DNA from: Firmicutes bacterium UBA5201
GTDB lineage: Bacteria; Bacillota; Clostridia; Peptostreptococcales; Acidaminobacteraceae
NCBI GenBank assembly: GCA_002412775.1
Contig: DHVT01000023.1
Location: 62,001-126,000, forward strand
Reading direction: 5' to 3'
DNA: 64,000 bases
The position numbers and the translations under genes are program-made. Below, one piece after another: positions 1 through 9,412 of the stretch (position 1 is its first letter; the number at the start of each line of letters is the position of its first letter). The notes beneath the pieces were generated by a model. The model did no database searches, was not told the origin of the DNA, and saw only the letters and a program-made list of their open reading frames with translations.

Positions 1-270
1 GACATCATCCGTATCATCTGAAGAAGTTAGAATTAAGACTTTACTCGTGATGTTTTCATTGCGAAGCGCACGCAGTGTTTCAATACCATTTAAAATAGGC
101 ATCGATAAATCCATGAGAATAATATCGGGTTTAAGCACACGTGCCGACTCTAATACTTCACGGCCATCATATACCTTAGCTACAATATTTATATCGTCAT
201 TGCTTGCTAACATATGCCCTAATAATTCGTTGAAAAGTACTTGATCATCAGCAATCATAACTCTTATCAT
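1..270 (-). CDS. Response regulator, receiver domain (3' part outside window)
   Basis: The first 90 codons of a two-component response regulator read leftward off the window edge. The start MIRVMIADDQ carries the acidic pair, and the phospho-acceptor Asp sits in PDIILMDLSMP. A Thr/Ser-rich beta-4 end (VLILTSSDD) follows. This pattern is typical of NarL/FixJ-type regulators, but the output domain is not visible, so the DNA-binding class is inference. The ATG was chosen because it gives the canonical N-terminus; a GGGG stretch lies just upstream. Its kinase partner is not in the window. Confidence 0.85.
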   Translation of the reverse strand, partial: MIRVMIADDQVLFNELLGHMLASNDDINIVAKVYDGREVLESARVLKPDIILMDLSMPILNGIETLRALRNENITSKVLILTSSDDTDDV

Positions 271-476
271 ACGTTACCCCACAGTCTTTTATTATACTAA
301 TATACCCATCATTCTCTGGTTCAACATAGATATATATATAATATCGTGAATTTTTCACACACTATCGTGAACAATTGCGTATAGTTCCAATTTTCGAAAT
401 GGTATAGTCATATTAATCCAAAATGAATTGACGATTTGGAAATAAAAAAATACACCTAATTATAGGAGGATATATT

Positions 477-1724
477 ATGAAAAAAATATTAAGTTTATCA
501 CTTACATTAGTTTTAATACTAAGCAGCTTTACAAGTTATGCAGACCAAGTTTGGGGCGATGCCGTAGAAGTACTTGGCTCAAATCACGATCAATTCATCG
601 AATTAACAGTTAAAGAAGGTCAAAGTTGGGAGGCCAACTTAAATGTTTATATCTATAAAAGTGGTCAAGCAGTTGTATTTCCAGTATCTGGTATTGTTCA
701 ATACAACCCATCAATCTTTGTTTCAAAGGCATCATGGAGTGTAAACAGCTATGATTTACCCGATTCAATCGTGGCTTCAAAATTAGAAAATAAAGTTGGT
801 ATTTATAATTATGATGTCGTCTTTCAAGCAAATACTGAGCTGAATGCCCTTTCAAAAAGCTTTGATAAAATCTCGATAAAAGTCAATGTACTAGCAGCTG
901 ATGACAATGTTTCAACTCCAATTGACACTACTGCACCTATCATCGTTGCACCAGAAGATTTATCATTAGAAGCAAGTGCGATATTAACACCTGTGAATTT
1001 AGGACTTCCAGTAGTGGATGATGCTACTGCAGTCGTAACTAACAATGGCCTTGATGCCTATCCATTAGGTGTAACAACCGTTGAATGGTTGGCAACAGAT
1101 GCAAGTGGCAACATAGGTAAAGATCAACAAATTATTACAATCTCAGATACTACTGCTCCTGTATTTACTCAAGTACCTAGCAATAAAATAGTTTTATATG
1201 AAGGCCAAAGTACGATGGTTAAACTTGAAAGTCCAATTGCATTTGATATATTCCCAGTTACAATCAGCAACAATGCTCCTGAAATTGGTTTCCCAGTTGG
1301 TGCAACCACCGTAACATGGACAGCGCTTGATGCAAATGGAAACGCAGCAACTGTACAACAAGTTATAACGGTTCAATATAAGTTTAATGGATTCTTACAA
1401 CCAATAAACTTAGATGGCTCAAGTATCTTTAAATTAGGAAGTACAATTCCAGTTAAATTTAAGCTCACCGATGCATATGGAAACAATGTATCAAGTGCAA
1501 TCGCAAACATCTACTTTACGAAAGTAACTGATCAAGTTGTTGGATCCGTTTTAGAAGCTACATCTACTAGCGCCTCTTCCTCAGGAAACCAATTCCGATA
1601 TGATTTAGTTGATCAACAATATATATATAACTTAAGCACAAAACCAATGAGTAAGGGATCATACAACCTAATTGTTAAGTTAGATGATGGTACAACGTAT
1701 TCAGTATTAGTTAGTATTAAATAA
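477..1724 (+). CDS. Secreted HYR-repeat protein with C-terminal PxKF-type domain
   Basis: A 415-residue exported protein with an N-terminal signal peptide (MKKILSLSLTLVLILSSF, then an Ala-type cleavage region near residue 22). After about 120 unassigned residues come two HYR-like beta-sandwich domains, roughly 150-225 and 228-300, each opening with D-T-T-A-P and ending in a VTW-A-D-A-GN motif. The last 110 residues, starting at YKFNGFLQPI and containing STIPVKFKLTD, match the PxKF domain found at the ends of bacterial adhesion-like proteins. A clean AGGAGG lies 8 bases before the ATG. No LPXTG or SLH anchor is visible, so it is probably released or bound non-covalently. Confidence 0.8.
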   Translation: MKKILSLSLTLVLILSSFTSYADQVWGDAVEVLGSNHDQFIELTVKEGQSWEANLNVYIYKSGQAVVFPVSGIVQYNPSIFVSKASWSVNSYDLPDSIVASKLENKVGIYNYDVVFQANTELNALSKSFDKISIKVNVLAADDNVSTPIDTTAPIIVAPEDLSLEASAILTPVNLGLPVVDDATAVVTNNGLDAYPLGVTTVEWLATDASGNIGKDQQIITISDTTAPVFTQVPSNKIVLYEGQSTMVKLESPIAFDIFPVTISNNAPEIGFPVGATTVTWTALDANGNAATVQQVITVQYKFNGFLQPINLDGSSIFKLGSTIPVKFKLTDAYGNNVSSAIANIYFTKVTDQVVGSVLEATSTSASSSGNQFRYDLVDQQYIYNLSTKPMSKGSYNLIVKLDDGTTYSVLVSIK

Positions 1725-1744
1725 ACATTAAAGTATAAAAGAAT

Positions 1745-1966
1745 GGGGCTGTTGCAAAATGCTGCCTAGTAAACGAGTCCACTGAAAAACTCTAATAAAA
1801 CCGTTATCATGTAAAAGTGATGACGGTTTTTGTTTTTGACAAGAAGGGACAACAGCGATGATTTAGTCAATTTTTCATTTATTTACGATGAATTATGCAA
1901 TAAATATAGCTTAGATAACGGACGTGGAGCCATAGAGCCGGTATTAATGTTCAAGTATCTATGGCA
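1745..1966 (+). pseudogene. IS1182-family left end with transposase N-terminal remnant
   Basis: The segment opens with GGGGCTGTTGCAAAATG, the usual terminus of IS1182-family elements. It then reads, without a start codon in good context, into D-D-L-V-N-F-S-F-I-Y-D followed by SLDNGRGAIEPVLMFKYLW. These are the N-terminal landmarks of IS1182 transposases. It breaks off where a copied helicase fragment begins, so nothing functional remains. The family call rests on the terminus and this short motif only. Confidence 0.65.
1797..1836 (+). terminator. Rho-independent terminator
   Basis: A 13-bp stem (AAAACCGTTATCA paired with TGATGACGGTTTT, one mismatch) is followed by TGTTTTTG. It lies about 75 bases after the HYR protein gene and inside the left end of the IS1182 remnant, so it may terminate the gene or belong to the transposon leader. 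Confidence 0.7.
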
Positions 1967-2167
1967 TCGTTAAGCGGGTTGTTCAGTTGATCGGAAAAAA
2001 GTTTGTCGTCTTTGATCAATCGATGATAAGGTTTCTCTGAAAATAAAAAAGGCGACAACGGCAATGTGTCAATGGCAGGGATTGCCATGACGGATTTGTC
2101 GTGTCGCTCTTAGTATTTGAGGTCGTGTTCAATAATATTGTGCCCACACTAATCTTTTCCTGGTCCA
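1966..2167 (-). pseudogene. Copied 5' fragment of the exonuclease-RecQ gene (copy a)
   Basis: Read on the minus strand this is an internal part of the exonuclease domain that is intact at 46.5-46.9 kb. It covers the region encoding LFPKKPYHRLIKDDKLFSD through the HDKSVMAIPAID block, with frame-breaking changes. It lacks an internal stretch of about 100 bases between CACAC and TAATCTTTTCC, the same deletion as copies b and c. It is joined on one side to the IS1182 remnant and on the other to the end of a K repeat. Confidence 0.8.
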
Positions 2168-2200
2168 CCGGTACCGCCGGAGCAGTACCTAGTACGTTGA
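2168..2200 (+). repeat. K-module end remnant (outlier copy)
   Basis: GTACCGCCGGAGCAGTACC followed by TAGTACG is a degraded right end of the K repeat. It is the only copy seen left of 10 kb and sits just downstream of the GLUG surface-protein gene. Confidence 0.55.
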
Positions 2201-2234
2201 GTGTCCTATTGGTATTACCGTAGTCAGTAGTTTG

Positions 2235-5200
2235 TCATTTCTTAGTCTTCACTTTTAATGAAGGTCCATCAGATGTCTCAATGCCATCGGGGTACAAAGC
2301 CTGTACGGTAAAGGTGTAGAAAGTTACTGGCTCAAGCTTTTCTAACTTCATAGCCGCGAAGCTTGTAGCATCAAAGGTTTCGTACAACACATCCCCGACG
2401 TAAACGAGATAAAATTCGGCATCCGGAACCGCCTGACTTAAACGTAATGTGACACTTGTGTTTGTGATATCAGTGGCTGACAGCTTGATTTCCTTTGGCC
2501 ACCCGGTTCCTTCTGTCAGGAAATTGGCAGTAAGGCTACGTACAGTCGTACCCATTGTAAAGGAATAAACCGCGTCTGTGCTGACTTCAATCAATCCCTC
2601 TGTCCAGTTGATGAAACGATAACCACTATTGGCAATCGCAATCACCTCGACCAGATCTCCTTCCTCATATAATCCGCCGCCGCTTACCGAACCACCCTCG
2701 GAAGGTCTGGCTGAAGTAGTGACCAGCCAAGACGTAGCAGGTACTGTTGCTTCAAAATGTGCCACTAGATTGCGATTTTCTGTTCCCATCTTGAAATTAT
2801 AGGTCGCCCCCTTGCAGACAACGGTCGATCCCTCAGTCCAGTGAATGAACACATAGTTTTCATTCGCTGTTGCGCTCACCTTCACGCGGTCGCCTGTTTC
2901 GTAATTGCCACCCCCGGTTACGGTTCCGCCCTCTGATGGATTGGAGGAAACACTTACGATATATCCTGATAGCGGCGGAATCAGTTCAAATTCGACTGTC
3001 ACTGCAATATCAGCCGCCAATGATCCTACGGTATAGCTGTTGCTTGTGTTGTCTGAAACCACAGCACTGTCCAGAGTCCATTCTTTGACTCGATATCCGG
3101 AATCAGGAGTCGCTGCGAATACTACATCTTTGCCTTCCACCACTTCAGCTCCAGTGGTGATGGCCAAGCTGTCAACTGCTGCTCCCAGTGTTCCATTTCC
3201 TCCCGTAACACTGAAGTTAACGGTGTAGGTGGTCGGTGGAACCAGTTCAAATTCAACTGTCACTGCAATATGAGCCGCCAATGATCCTACGGTATAGCTG
3301 TTGCTTGTGTTGTCTGAAACCACAGCACTGTCCAGAGTCCATTCTTTGACTCGATATCCGGAATCAGGAGTCGCTGTGAATACTACATCTTTGCCTTCCA
3401 CCACTTCAGCTCCAGTGGTGATGGCCAAGCTGTCAACTGCTGCTCCCAGTGTTCCATTTCCTCCCGTAACACTGAAGTTAACGGTGTAGGTGGTCGGTGG
3501 GACCAGTTCAAATTCAACTGTTACTGCAATATCAGCCGCCAACGATCCTACGGTATAACTGTTGCTTGTGTTGTCTGAAACCACAGCACTGTCCAGAGTC
3601 CATTCTTTGACTCGATATCCGGAATCAGGAGTCGCTGTGAATATTACATCTTTGCCTTCCACCACTTCAGCTCCAGTGATGATGCCCAAGCTGTCAACTG
3701 TTGCTCCCAGTGTGCCATTTCCGCCAGTAACACTGAAGTTAACGGTGTAGGTGGCCGGAGTTACCGGTTCTGTGAGCAGATATGGGTATGTCACGTTTTC
3801 AACGATGCCCCATATATTTGTAAAATCCCAACCTGTAAAAGTTGCTTGCTGCATCATTTCTTCAGTGGTTTTTGGTGTGCCCTTAATACCTATGGATAGA
3901 TTATCAGACCACTGCCCGGTGGTATCAGAATCATAAAAACAGTTGAAAATCGAAAAGGTATAGTTCTCACCCACCAATCCACCAACTTTAGTACCCGAAC
4001 TATTCACAACTCCCACTGCAAATGTGTTGGTGATGTTGCTGTAACTGTTTTCTCCAATCAATCCACCCACTGAATCAATGCCAGTAACATCCCCACTTGC
4101 ATAGGAGTCGGAAACCTCACCATCGGAGCTAACTCCACAAAGACCACCGACGGATTGAGAACCTGAAACATCCCCTGTGGAATAGCATAGGCTAATGCTA
4201 CTAGAAGATATAAATCCAACCATGCCACCAGTAAAAGTGTCTAAATCATTACCTGTGATTAGTCCTGTGACAGATCCTGTGGCAAAACTCTCTGCTATCG
4301 AGCTTCCTGAAGTGATACTCCCTGCCAAGCCTCCAACAGAATAGTTCCCAGATACAGTTGCATCGGTATTGCAGTTGATGATAGTAACGGTTGTTCCATC
4401 CCCGAGCAGTCCGCCAGTGTGTAGTGAACCTGCAGGGCTACTCACTGTTCCAGTCATTGAAGAATTAGTAATCATTGTGCCATCGGCAAATCCAATCAAC
4501 CCACCGATATACGATTCATTTCCGGTCACATCACCCACTATTTGTATGTTATCAATGATCGACTGATCAGTAAATCCTGCCAACCCTGCTGCAAACCTCG
4601 TTCCCATGACCTGAACGCCCAAATTTAGATTGCTAACATCGGCGTCGACGAGAGCTCCAAACAGACCACACTGCTCATAATTTTCATAAACTGTTGGTTG
4701 CCTGTTGATAATCAACCCGGAGATGGTGTGCTCACCGCCATCAAACGATCCGAAAAAACAATTGGAATAATTATAGATATTCGCAGAAGTTGAATATCCG
4801 ATTGGCTGCCAACCTTGACCATCATCGTAACCTTCTCCTCCTGATGACACATAACTTGTTAGATCAATGTTATTCATTAGCAGGAAGTGTTTATCAGTAT
4901 GTGTTACTCCAAGGTAGTTCCTGACGTTGTTTAAATGTTCTATAGTTGTGATCTGATAAGGATCAGCCTCTGACCCATTACCACCAGCAAATTCTGCATT
5001 TGGTTCTATTTGTTGTCTTATAAACGGATATCCACTATTAACGCCATCCTGGATGTCCCAGATGTTGACGAAATCCCAGCCGACATAGGTTGTTTCGGCA
5101 TTATAAGGGAAGGTCATCTCTGCTGTGCTTCTAGGCTCCCCTTTGCCCGTATCGGTCTGGCCTGCGACTTCAATGTTATAGTAACTGTTTGTGATGGTTG

Positions 5201-5855
5201 CCAAATATGTGCTTCCAACCAAGCCTCCAAGATTTGATATACCTGTTACGTTTACTGCTGCCCAAGCATTTTCCACATTACTGCTATAGCCCATAGCAGA
5301 AGATAATTGCCCTACTAAACCGCCAACGTTTCCTTGACCACTAATAGATCCAGCAACAAATACATTGGCGATCGTTCCGTCATAATAACCAGCTAAGCCT
5401 CCACTAAACTGATAGGCATTTATATTCACATTAGTTAAACCGACATTTTGTATATGACCGCCTACTACATTTCCGAATAAGCCATAATCGTATTTACCGC
5501 TAATATTAATATAGAGACCTGTTATGGTTTTCCCATTACCATCAAAATTACCTGTAAATGGAGAAGCATAATCCCCGATGGGAACCCAACCTTCTCCTTC
5601 ATTATACGGTGAAACACCCAAGTCAATATTGTCAATCAGGATAAAATGCTTATCGCTGTTCGTTGATCCAAGAAAATATCGTACCTCGTTCAACTGTGCT
5701 GCCGTAGCAATCTGCCACGGATTTTCCGATGTACCTGTTCCTCCTGCAAACCCTTGTAAAGTCACTGCATGGCTAACAGCGCTCCCACCGGACAATCCGA
5801 TAGAACTGAAGATTATTATACAAACAAAAATCAATGCCATGACCCTCTGTTTCAC
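2235..5855 (-). CDS. Very large secreted GLUG-motif surface protein with tandem beta repeats
   Basis: A 1206-residue exported protein. The GTG start has GGAGGT 6 bases upstream and is followed by a signal peptide (MKQRVMALIFVCIIIFSS, cleavage near residue 30). Two blocks opening with F-A-G-G-(T/N)-G and WQI/YQI-T repeat units (about 35-285 and 290-690) carry many GLUG-type G-G-L-(A/V/I)-G motifs, as in M26-peptidase-like and adhesin-like surface proteins. Residues 700-960 are three nearly identical 87-residue modules. Two InlB-B-like modules with FI(H/N)WTEG follow, then an FN3-like tail. No SLH or LPXTG anchor was seen. It overlaps the upstream DUF2442 gene by 4 bases (GTGA), so the two are co-translated. 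Confidence 0.8.
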   Translation of the reverse strand: MKQRVMALIFVCIIIFSSIGLSGGSAVSHAVTLQGFAGGTGTSENPWQIATAAQLNEVRYFLGSTNSDKHFILIDNIDLGVSPYNEGEGWVPIGDYASPFTGNFDGNGKTITGLYINISGKYDYGLFGNVVGGHIQNVGLTNVNINAYQFSGGLAGYYDGTIANVFVAGSISGQGNVGGLVGQLSSAMGYSSNVENAWAAVNVTGISNLGGLVGSTYLATITNSYYNIEVAGQTDTGKGEPRSTAEMTFPYNAETTYVGWDFVNIWDIQDGVNSGYPFIRQQIEPNAEFAGGNGSEADPYQITTIEHLNNVRNYLGVTHTDKHFLLMNNIDLTSYVSSGGEGYDDGQGWQPIGYSTSANIYNYSNCFFGSFDGGEHTISGLIINRQPTVYENYEQCGLFGALVDADVSNLNLGVQVMGTRFAAGLAGFTDQSIIDNIQIVGDVTGNESYIGGLIGFADGTMITNSSMTGTVSSPAGSLHTGGLLGDGTTVTIINCNTDATVSGNYSVGGLAGSITSGSSIAESFATGSVTGLITGNDLDTFTGGMVGFISSSSISLCYSTGDVSGSQSVGGLCGVSSDGEVSDSYASGDVTGIDSVGGLIGENSYSNITNTFAVGVVNSSGTKVGGLVGENYTFSIFNCFYDSDTTGQWSDNLSIGIKGTPKTTEEMMQQATFTGWDFTNIWGIVENVTYPYLLTEPVTPATYTVNFSVTGGNGTLGATVDSLGIITGAEVVEGKDVIFTATPDSGYRVKEWTLDSAVVSDNTSNSYTVGSLAADIAVTVEFELVPPTTYTVNFSVTGGNGTLGAAVDSLAITTGAEVVEGKDVVFTATPDSGYRVKEWTLDSAVVSDNTSNSYTVGSLAAHIAVTVEFELVPPTTYTVNFSVTGGNGTLGAAVDSLAITTGAEVVEGKDVVFAATPDSGYRVKEWTLDSAVVSDNTSNSYTVGSLAADIAVTVEFELIPPLSGYIVSVSSNPSEGGTVTGGGNYETGDRVKVSATANENYVFIHWTEGSTVVCKGATYNFKMGTENRNLVAHFEATVPATSWLVTTSARPSEGGSVSGGGLYEEGDLVEVIAIANSGYRFINWTEGLIEVSTDAVYSFTMGTTVRSLTANFLTEGTGWPKEIKLSATDITNTSVTLRLSQAVPDAEFYLVYVGDVLYETFDATSFAAMKLEKLEPVTFYTFTVQALYPDGIETSDGPSLKVKTKK
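2975..3757 (-). repeat. Three tandem 261-bp coding repeats
   Basis: Three consecutive 261-bp units inside the GLUG protein gene, each encoding one 87-residue module of the type TYTVNFSVTGGNGTLGA. They differ at only a few positions, some silent, which fits recent duplication or gene conversion. Shadow reading frames on the plus strand are tripled for the same reason. Confidence 0.9.
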
Positions 5856-6115
5856 TTTGTTACCTCCTTACGACCCTGCGGTCCCTTTTGCGCCAACTGA
5901 AAAACCTCACTGACTGATATTTCTACCTTGTTGTTCCAACGTATATAGGTGCCATCGGTGGTAACGCGCTTAAAAAGCTCACTGTCCGAAAGCATCCCAA
6001 ATCGCATAGTCTCCAGCCTGCTTTTTAAATCCAGTATTACGCTACTGCCATTGTCCATCTGAATCTCCAGATGATAGTCTTCCATTGGAATGACTTTATT
6101 AATGTGGCAAATCAA
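5852..6115 (-). CDS. DUF2442-like small protein
   Basis: A protein of 87-99 residues depending on the start. The core (EIQMDNGSSVILDLKSRL, GMLSDSELFKRV, GTYIRWNNKVEISVSEVF) follows the usual DUF2442 order: a beta-strand recognising its own gene context, then F-x-x-L-x-D-x-x-L-F-x-x-V and I-x-W-x-x-x-x-(D/E)-I. I placed the start at a TTG 9 bases after AAGGAG; a GTG 36 bases further upstream has no ribosome binding site. DUF2442 proteins are often found beside toxin-antitoxin or transposon genes. Here the gene overlaps the GLUG protein gene by 4 bases. Function unknown. Confidence 0.6.
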   Translation of the reverse strand: MICHINKVIPMEDYHLEIQMDNGSSVILDLKSRLETMRFGMLSDSELFKRVTTDGTYIRWNNKVEISVSEVFQLAQKGPQGRKEVTK

Positions 6116-6134
6116 GTCAATCAACTCCTTAAAC

Positions 6135-6187
6135 AACACAAAACCACCCACAATACAATATCATTGTACAGTGGATGGTTTTGTGTT
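6135..6187. other. Long imperfect inverted repeat upstream of DUF2442
   Basis: A 17-bp arm, AACACAAAACCACCCAC, pairs with GTGGATGGTTTTGTGTT with one mismatch across a 19-base loop that itself contains TACAAT/ATTGTA. It lies between the MalT-like regulator gene and the DUF2442 gene, and includes part of the latter's leader. There is no T-run, so it is more likely a protein site or leader structure than a terminator. A second small hairpin (ATCACCC/GGGTGAT) follows at about 6191-6207. Confidence 0.7.
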
Positions 6188-6235
6188 CATATCACCCGTT
6201 GGGTGATTTGTTATGGTGATTATATTTTTTATACC

Positions 6236-8713
6236 TTAAAAATCTCCATTATAATATTGCTTCAAAAGAGACCGTGAGTCTACGTCAAGCTTTTCAAAAA
6301 CACTTTTAAGCTGTGTTTTTACCGTGTTCTCTGATACAAACAGTCTTTCCCCGATCCCTTTATTTGAAAACCCTGCGGCCGCAAGCTGTGCTATCTCTGC
6401 TTCCCGGGGTGTAAGAATCGGTTTGCTCTCCCTAAAATACTTCCTTTGCATTCCTTCCAAAGCCTTTTTATAGGGTTTGTATATTTTCAGTATGTCTTCA
6501 ATATCTTTACGATAAATGCCCTGAGTATAGAGCTCCTCAAGAAGAGGCTCTATATAATCACAGTTTTCTACAAAAGGAATGAGTACCTTATCAGGCATGG
6601 CCAAATCAAGAGCCTGCCTGATGGCCTCAACGGCCGGGCCTCTACGGTGTATCCTTTCATTTGCTGCTGCTTGATATATTGTGGTATATATGATTGCCAG
6701 TACATTCGGAAAAATAGAGGCAATGTCTTTAAAATTGTCCACAATACCTAAGAGCTTGGTGTATTCGCCATCCAGCAAAAGCATTCTGCCGTATATGATA
6801 TTGGAAAACGCCCTGGCTGGAAAGTCGAGGTGGCTTAGACTGTAATCATCATCAGCCAGCCATCCCGGGATTTTGCCTTTTAGTTGAAGGCATACATAAA
6901 CAAAGCCCTTGCACATGCCTATGGTATGCATGAGCCTATAAAGTTTTTTATGTTCAATAGCTTCATGCATCTTATTCAATAAATCCAGTACACAAGCATA
7001 GTCACCATTCAAGAGTTTTAACCTGGCAAGCAAAAATAAGGCACATATCACAATATTCGGTTGGTCGCCGCTTCTGCCTTGATGAAGTGCTTTATATGCT
7101 TCTATTTCAGCATTTTCAAATTCGCCTTGATTGAAATATCTCTCTGCCACCATCACATAATCAGCACCCATTCCATGACCGCTTGTTAATTGATAGTAAT
7201 AGTGCATAATCTCTTTAAGGTTTTGTTCCTCTTGTTCAAGATTTCCGCTCTCTCTGTAGTACAAGTAAAGAACTGAAGGTGAACCGAAGGTCCAACTGCC
7301 TTTATTGTCTACAAATCCTGACGGCTTATTAAGAAGCTTACAAGCCTTTTTTTGGTGTTCCAACATTCCCAAGATATCATTATAATGGCTCAGACTTGTC
7401 AATAACTCCATTTCTCCCATCAGATTGTTAACAGTTTCAGGATCGAGACTGCTGCTCTGAATCAACAAATTTATTTCTGCGCATATTTTTTGAAACAAAC
7501 TCATTTCATTAAATTCTATTAAGGTCATGGCATAGACAAGCAATGCATTAATATTTCGTTCCTTTATTTCAATTGGACATTCTTCAAAATATCCTATAAT
7601 CAGTTCTTTATGCTCATACCCAAAGCTACTTCCCTTGTCAATCTCCATCACAGCGAGCAGATTTTCATAATCGCTGGCTGTATAAAAATAATTCATAGCC
7701 GCAAAGTACTCGCCGCTTTGCACGAACCAATGTCCAGCCTTTTGAAAGAGTTTTTTCTTGTACGCAGCATCTTTTTTTTCAACCATATCATGAAGGAAAT
7801 TTGAAAAAATACTATGTATGTGGTAAATCTTCACGTTTACATCATAATTTACAAAAGCATTCCTGCTGGTAATCTCTGTCAGAAAATTTTCTGCGTTTTC
7901 ATTTCCCCAAATGAAAATGGCTTGTTTTGCAGTAAAATTATCGAAAATTGACATATCGATGAGAAAATCCTTAATATCCTCCGAAAACGGATCGAATATG
8001 TTTTTTTCAATCAACTTGTAAATATTTTCAGTAGTCACAAAGTTGCCCGTTGCTTTAAAGTTGAGCATCAGCAGATAAAGTGCACTGATCCATCCCTCCG
8101 TTATTGAATAGAGCTTATCAGCTTCTGATTTCTTAAGGCTTATTCCACACAGCTTGTAATACTTAGTGATTTCTCCAGGTTCTAGCTCAAATATTTCTTT
8201 TTTGATGTGAAATAAATAACCTTTTAAATAAAGTTCTTCCATACTGTGAAGATCAATAAAGCGCGCAGCTAAAACAATATGCAAATCATCTATTTCATTT
8301 ACCACAATGAATTCAATGAATTTGCCTACATTAGTCTCATTTACCAAGTGATAATCATCGATAAAGAGCACAGTTTTCTTTGGCAGTTCTAGGTCTTTAA
8401 TCAGCTTCAGTGCTTGATGCAACGATACACTGTCATTTGGAAATCCTAGTTGAGCAAGACTGTGGGAGCAGTTAGAATCCAGTTCATTTATCAAACTGCA
8501 GAACCCATTCCAGAAGCCGCTTATCGTACTGTCATAAACTTTTTGCCAGAGGAAATTTACATCAGCATTTTTAAGATGCTCCCTGATGGCTGTAGTTTTT
8601 CCATAACCCATGGGCGCTTCAACGATAGTTAGTGGATAACTTACGATGCTAATCAATGCTTTACTTATCTGTGTCGTAAAAAATAAGTTTGTTGTTTTTA
8701 TTTGCTTTTCCAT
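6236..8713 (-). CDS. MalT/LAL-type LuxR-family ATP-dependent transcriptional regulator
   Basis: An 825-residue regulator of the large ATP-binding LuxR family. A Walker A motif (GYGKTTA) sits near residue 40 and a Walker B-like stretch (TVLFIDDYH) near 115. A helical TPR-like middle follows. The C-terminal HTH begins LTPREAEIAQLAAAGFSNK and ends in helix SENTVKTQLKSVFEKL. I start at the ATG that lies 9 bases after AAGGGA; a longer frame begins 90 bases upstream without a binding site. The gene precedes the DUF2442 and GLUG-protein genes in the same direction. Regulation of that surface-protein pair is plausible but only inferred from position. Confidence 0.85.
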   Translation of the reverse strand: MEKQIKTTNLFFTTQISKALISIVSYPLTIVEAPMGYGKTTAIREHLKNADVNFLWQKVYDSTISGFWNGFCSLINELDSNCSHSLAQLGFPNDSVSLHQALKLIKDLELPKKTVLFIDDYHLVNETNVGKFIEFIVVNEIDDLHIVLAARFIDLHSMEELYLKGYLFHIKKEIFELEPGEITKYYKLCGISLKKSEADKLYSITEGWISALYLLMLNFKATGNFVTTENIYKLIEKNIFDPFSEDIKDFLIDMSIFDNFTAKQAIFIWGNENAENFLTEITSRNAFVNYDVNVKIYHIHSIFSNFLHDMVEKKDAAYKKKLFQKAGHWFVQSGEYFAAMNYFYTASDYENLLAVMEIDKGSSFGYEHKELIIGYFEECPIEIKERNINALLVYAMTLIEFNEMSLFQKICAEINLLIQSSSLDPETVNNLMGEMELLTSLSHYNDILGMLEHQKKACKLLNKPSGFVDNKGSWTFGSPSVLYLYYRESGNLEQEEQNLKEIMHYYYQLTSGHGMGADYVMVAERYFNQGEFENAEIEAYKALHQGRSGDQPNIVICALFLLARLKLLNGDYACVLDLLNKMHEAIEHKKLYRLMHTIGMCKGFVYVCLQLKGKIPGWLADDDYSLSHLDFPARAFSNIIYGRMLLLDGEYTKLLGIVDNFKDIASIFPNVLAIIYTTIYQAAANERIHRRGPAVEAIRQALDLAMPDKVLIPFVENCDYIEPLLEELYTQGIYRKDIEDILKIYKPYKKALEGMQRKYFRESKPILTPREAEIAQLAAAGFSNKGIGERLFVSENTVKTQLKSVFEKLDVDSRSLLKQYYNGDF

Positions 8714-8925
8714 AGCTTTCATTCCCTTAAGTCTTGTAGAGAATAGTAACCGCACACTAAAATGTTTGACAACTATATTTACCCAATTTGGAATGAATAT
8801 CAACTGTTTATTCTCTCATTTTTTTTATTGGGTGCCAGATACTACCGGACTAGCATCGGGGACTCACAACATGGTCCAATCAATCAACTCAAACTTATTA
8901 CCACTGGGTACCAGATACTGATAAG

Positions 8926-8984
8926 CTCCTCTCAAAATAGACACTTGAAATAACAATAATTTCAGGTCTACTTTGAGAGGAGCA
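8926..8984. repeat. Long inverted repeat (possible insertion-element end or bidirectional hairpin)
   Basis: GCTCCTCTCAAAATAGAC is answered by TCTACTTTGAGAGGAGC, with inner arms ACTTGAAAT/ATTTCAGG around a short loop. It is nearly palindromic over 59 bases without a T-run. It may be a small non-autonomous element; degraded KpnI-type palindromes (CTGGGTACCAG) lie just to its left. Confidence 0.7.
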
Positions 8985-9008
8985 TATCATAATGGTACGG
9001 CGGAATTT

Positions 9009-9380
9009 TTACTCGCTCGTGCTTGTATAGTTTTCAAAAGCTGTTTTGCCTTCTTTTTCCCACCACGTATTATAGCGTACCCAGTCTGGATCGCTTGAGG
9101 TGTCGGTGGTTTTTTTTGTACTTTTGATATTCGACTTGTTCGAGTTGTCAGAACCAAATGTGCCGAGTAGGATTCTGGCGAGGATGAAGAGACCGACGCC
9201 TTGCCAGTAAGTAATGGTAGGTAGTCCGAAGATTTGTGGCATCAATTGATTCCATAGCCACATGATGATGTAGCCAAAGATAAAACCGAAAATGGTAACA
9301 CCGAAGATGGCGAGAATGGCTAGCAACAGAATCTGTATCCATTTTGGTAAGGCTTTAAATGATTCTTTTAGGGCTTTCAT
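9009..9380 (-). CDS. Small two-helix membrane protein downstream of sigma factor
   Basis: A 123-residue protein with two hydrophobic segments (about 15-45 and 54-74) and a Ser/Lys-rich soluble tail ending near WVRYNTWWEKEGK. AAAGGAG lies 8 bases before the ATG. It follows the sigma-factor gene by 32 bases on the same strand. That arrangement suggests an anti-sigma or regulated membrane partner, but no zinc-anti-sigma motif is present and I do not recognise the family. Confidence 0.75.
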   Translation of the reverse strand: MKALKESFKALPKWIQILLLAILAIFGVTIFGFIFGYIIMWLWNQLMPQIFGLPTITYWQGVGLFILARILLGTFGSDNSNKSNIKSTKKTTDTSSDPDWVRYNTWWEKEGKTAFENYTSTSE

Positions 9381-9412
9381 AGAGTGTCTCCTTTCAAAGT
9401 CAGCTTCATAGA

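Noticed and set aside
3040..3750. Three near-identical plus-strand open frames of 62 codons
   Set aside because: Antisense shadows of the three 261-bp modules in the GLUG surface-protein gene; no binding sites.
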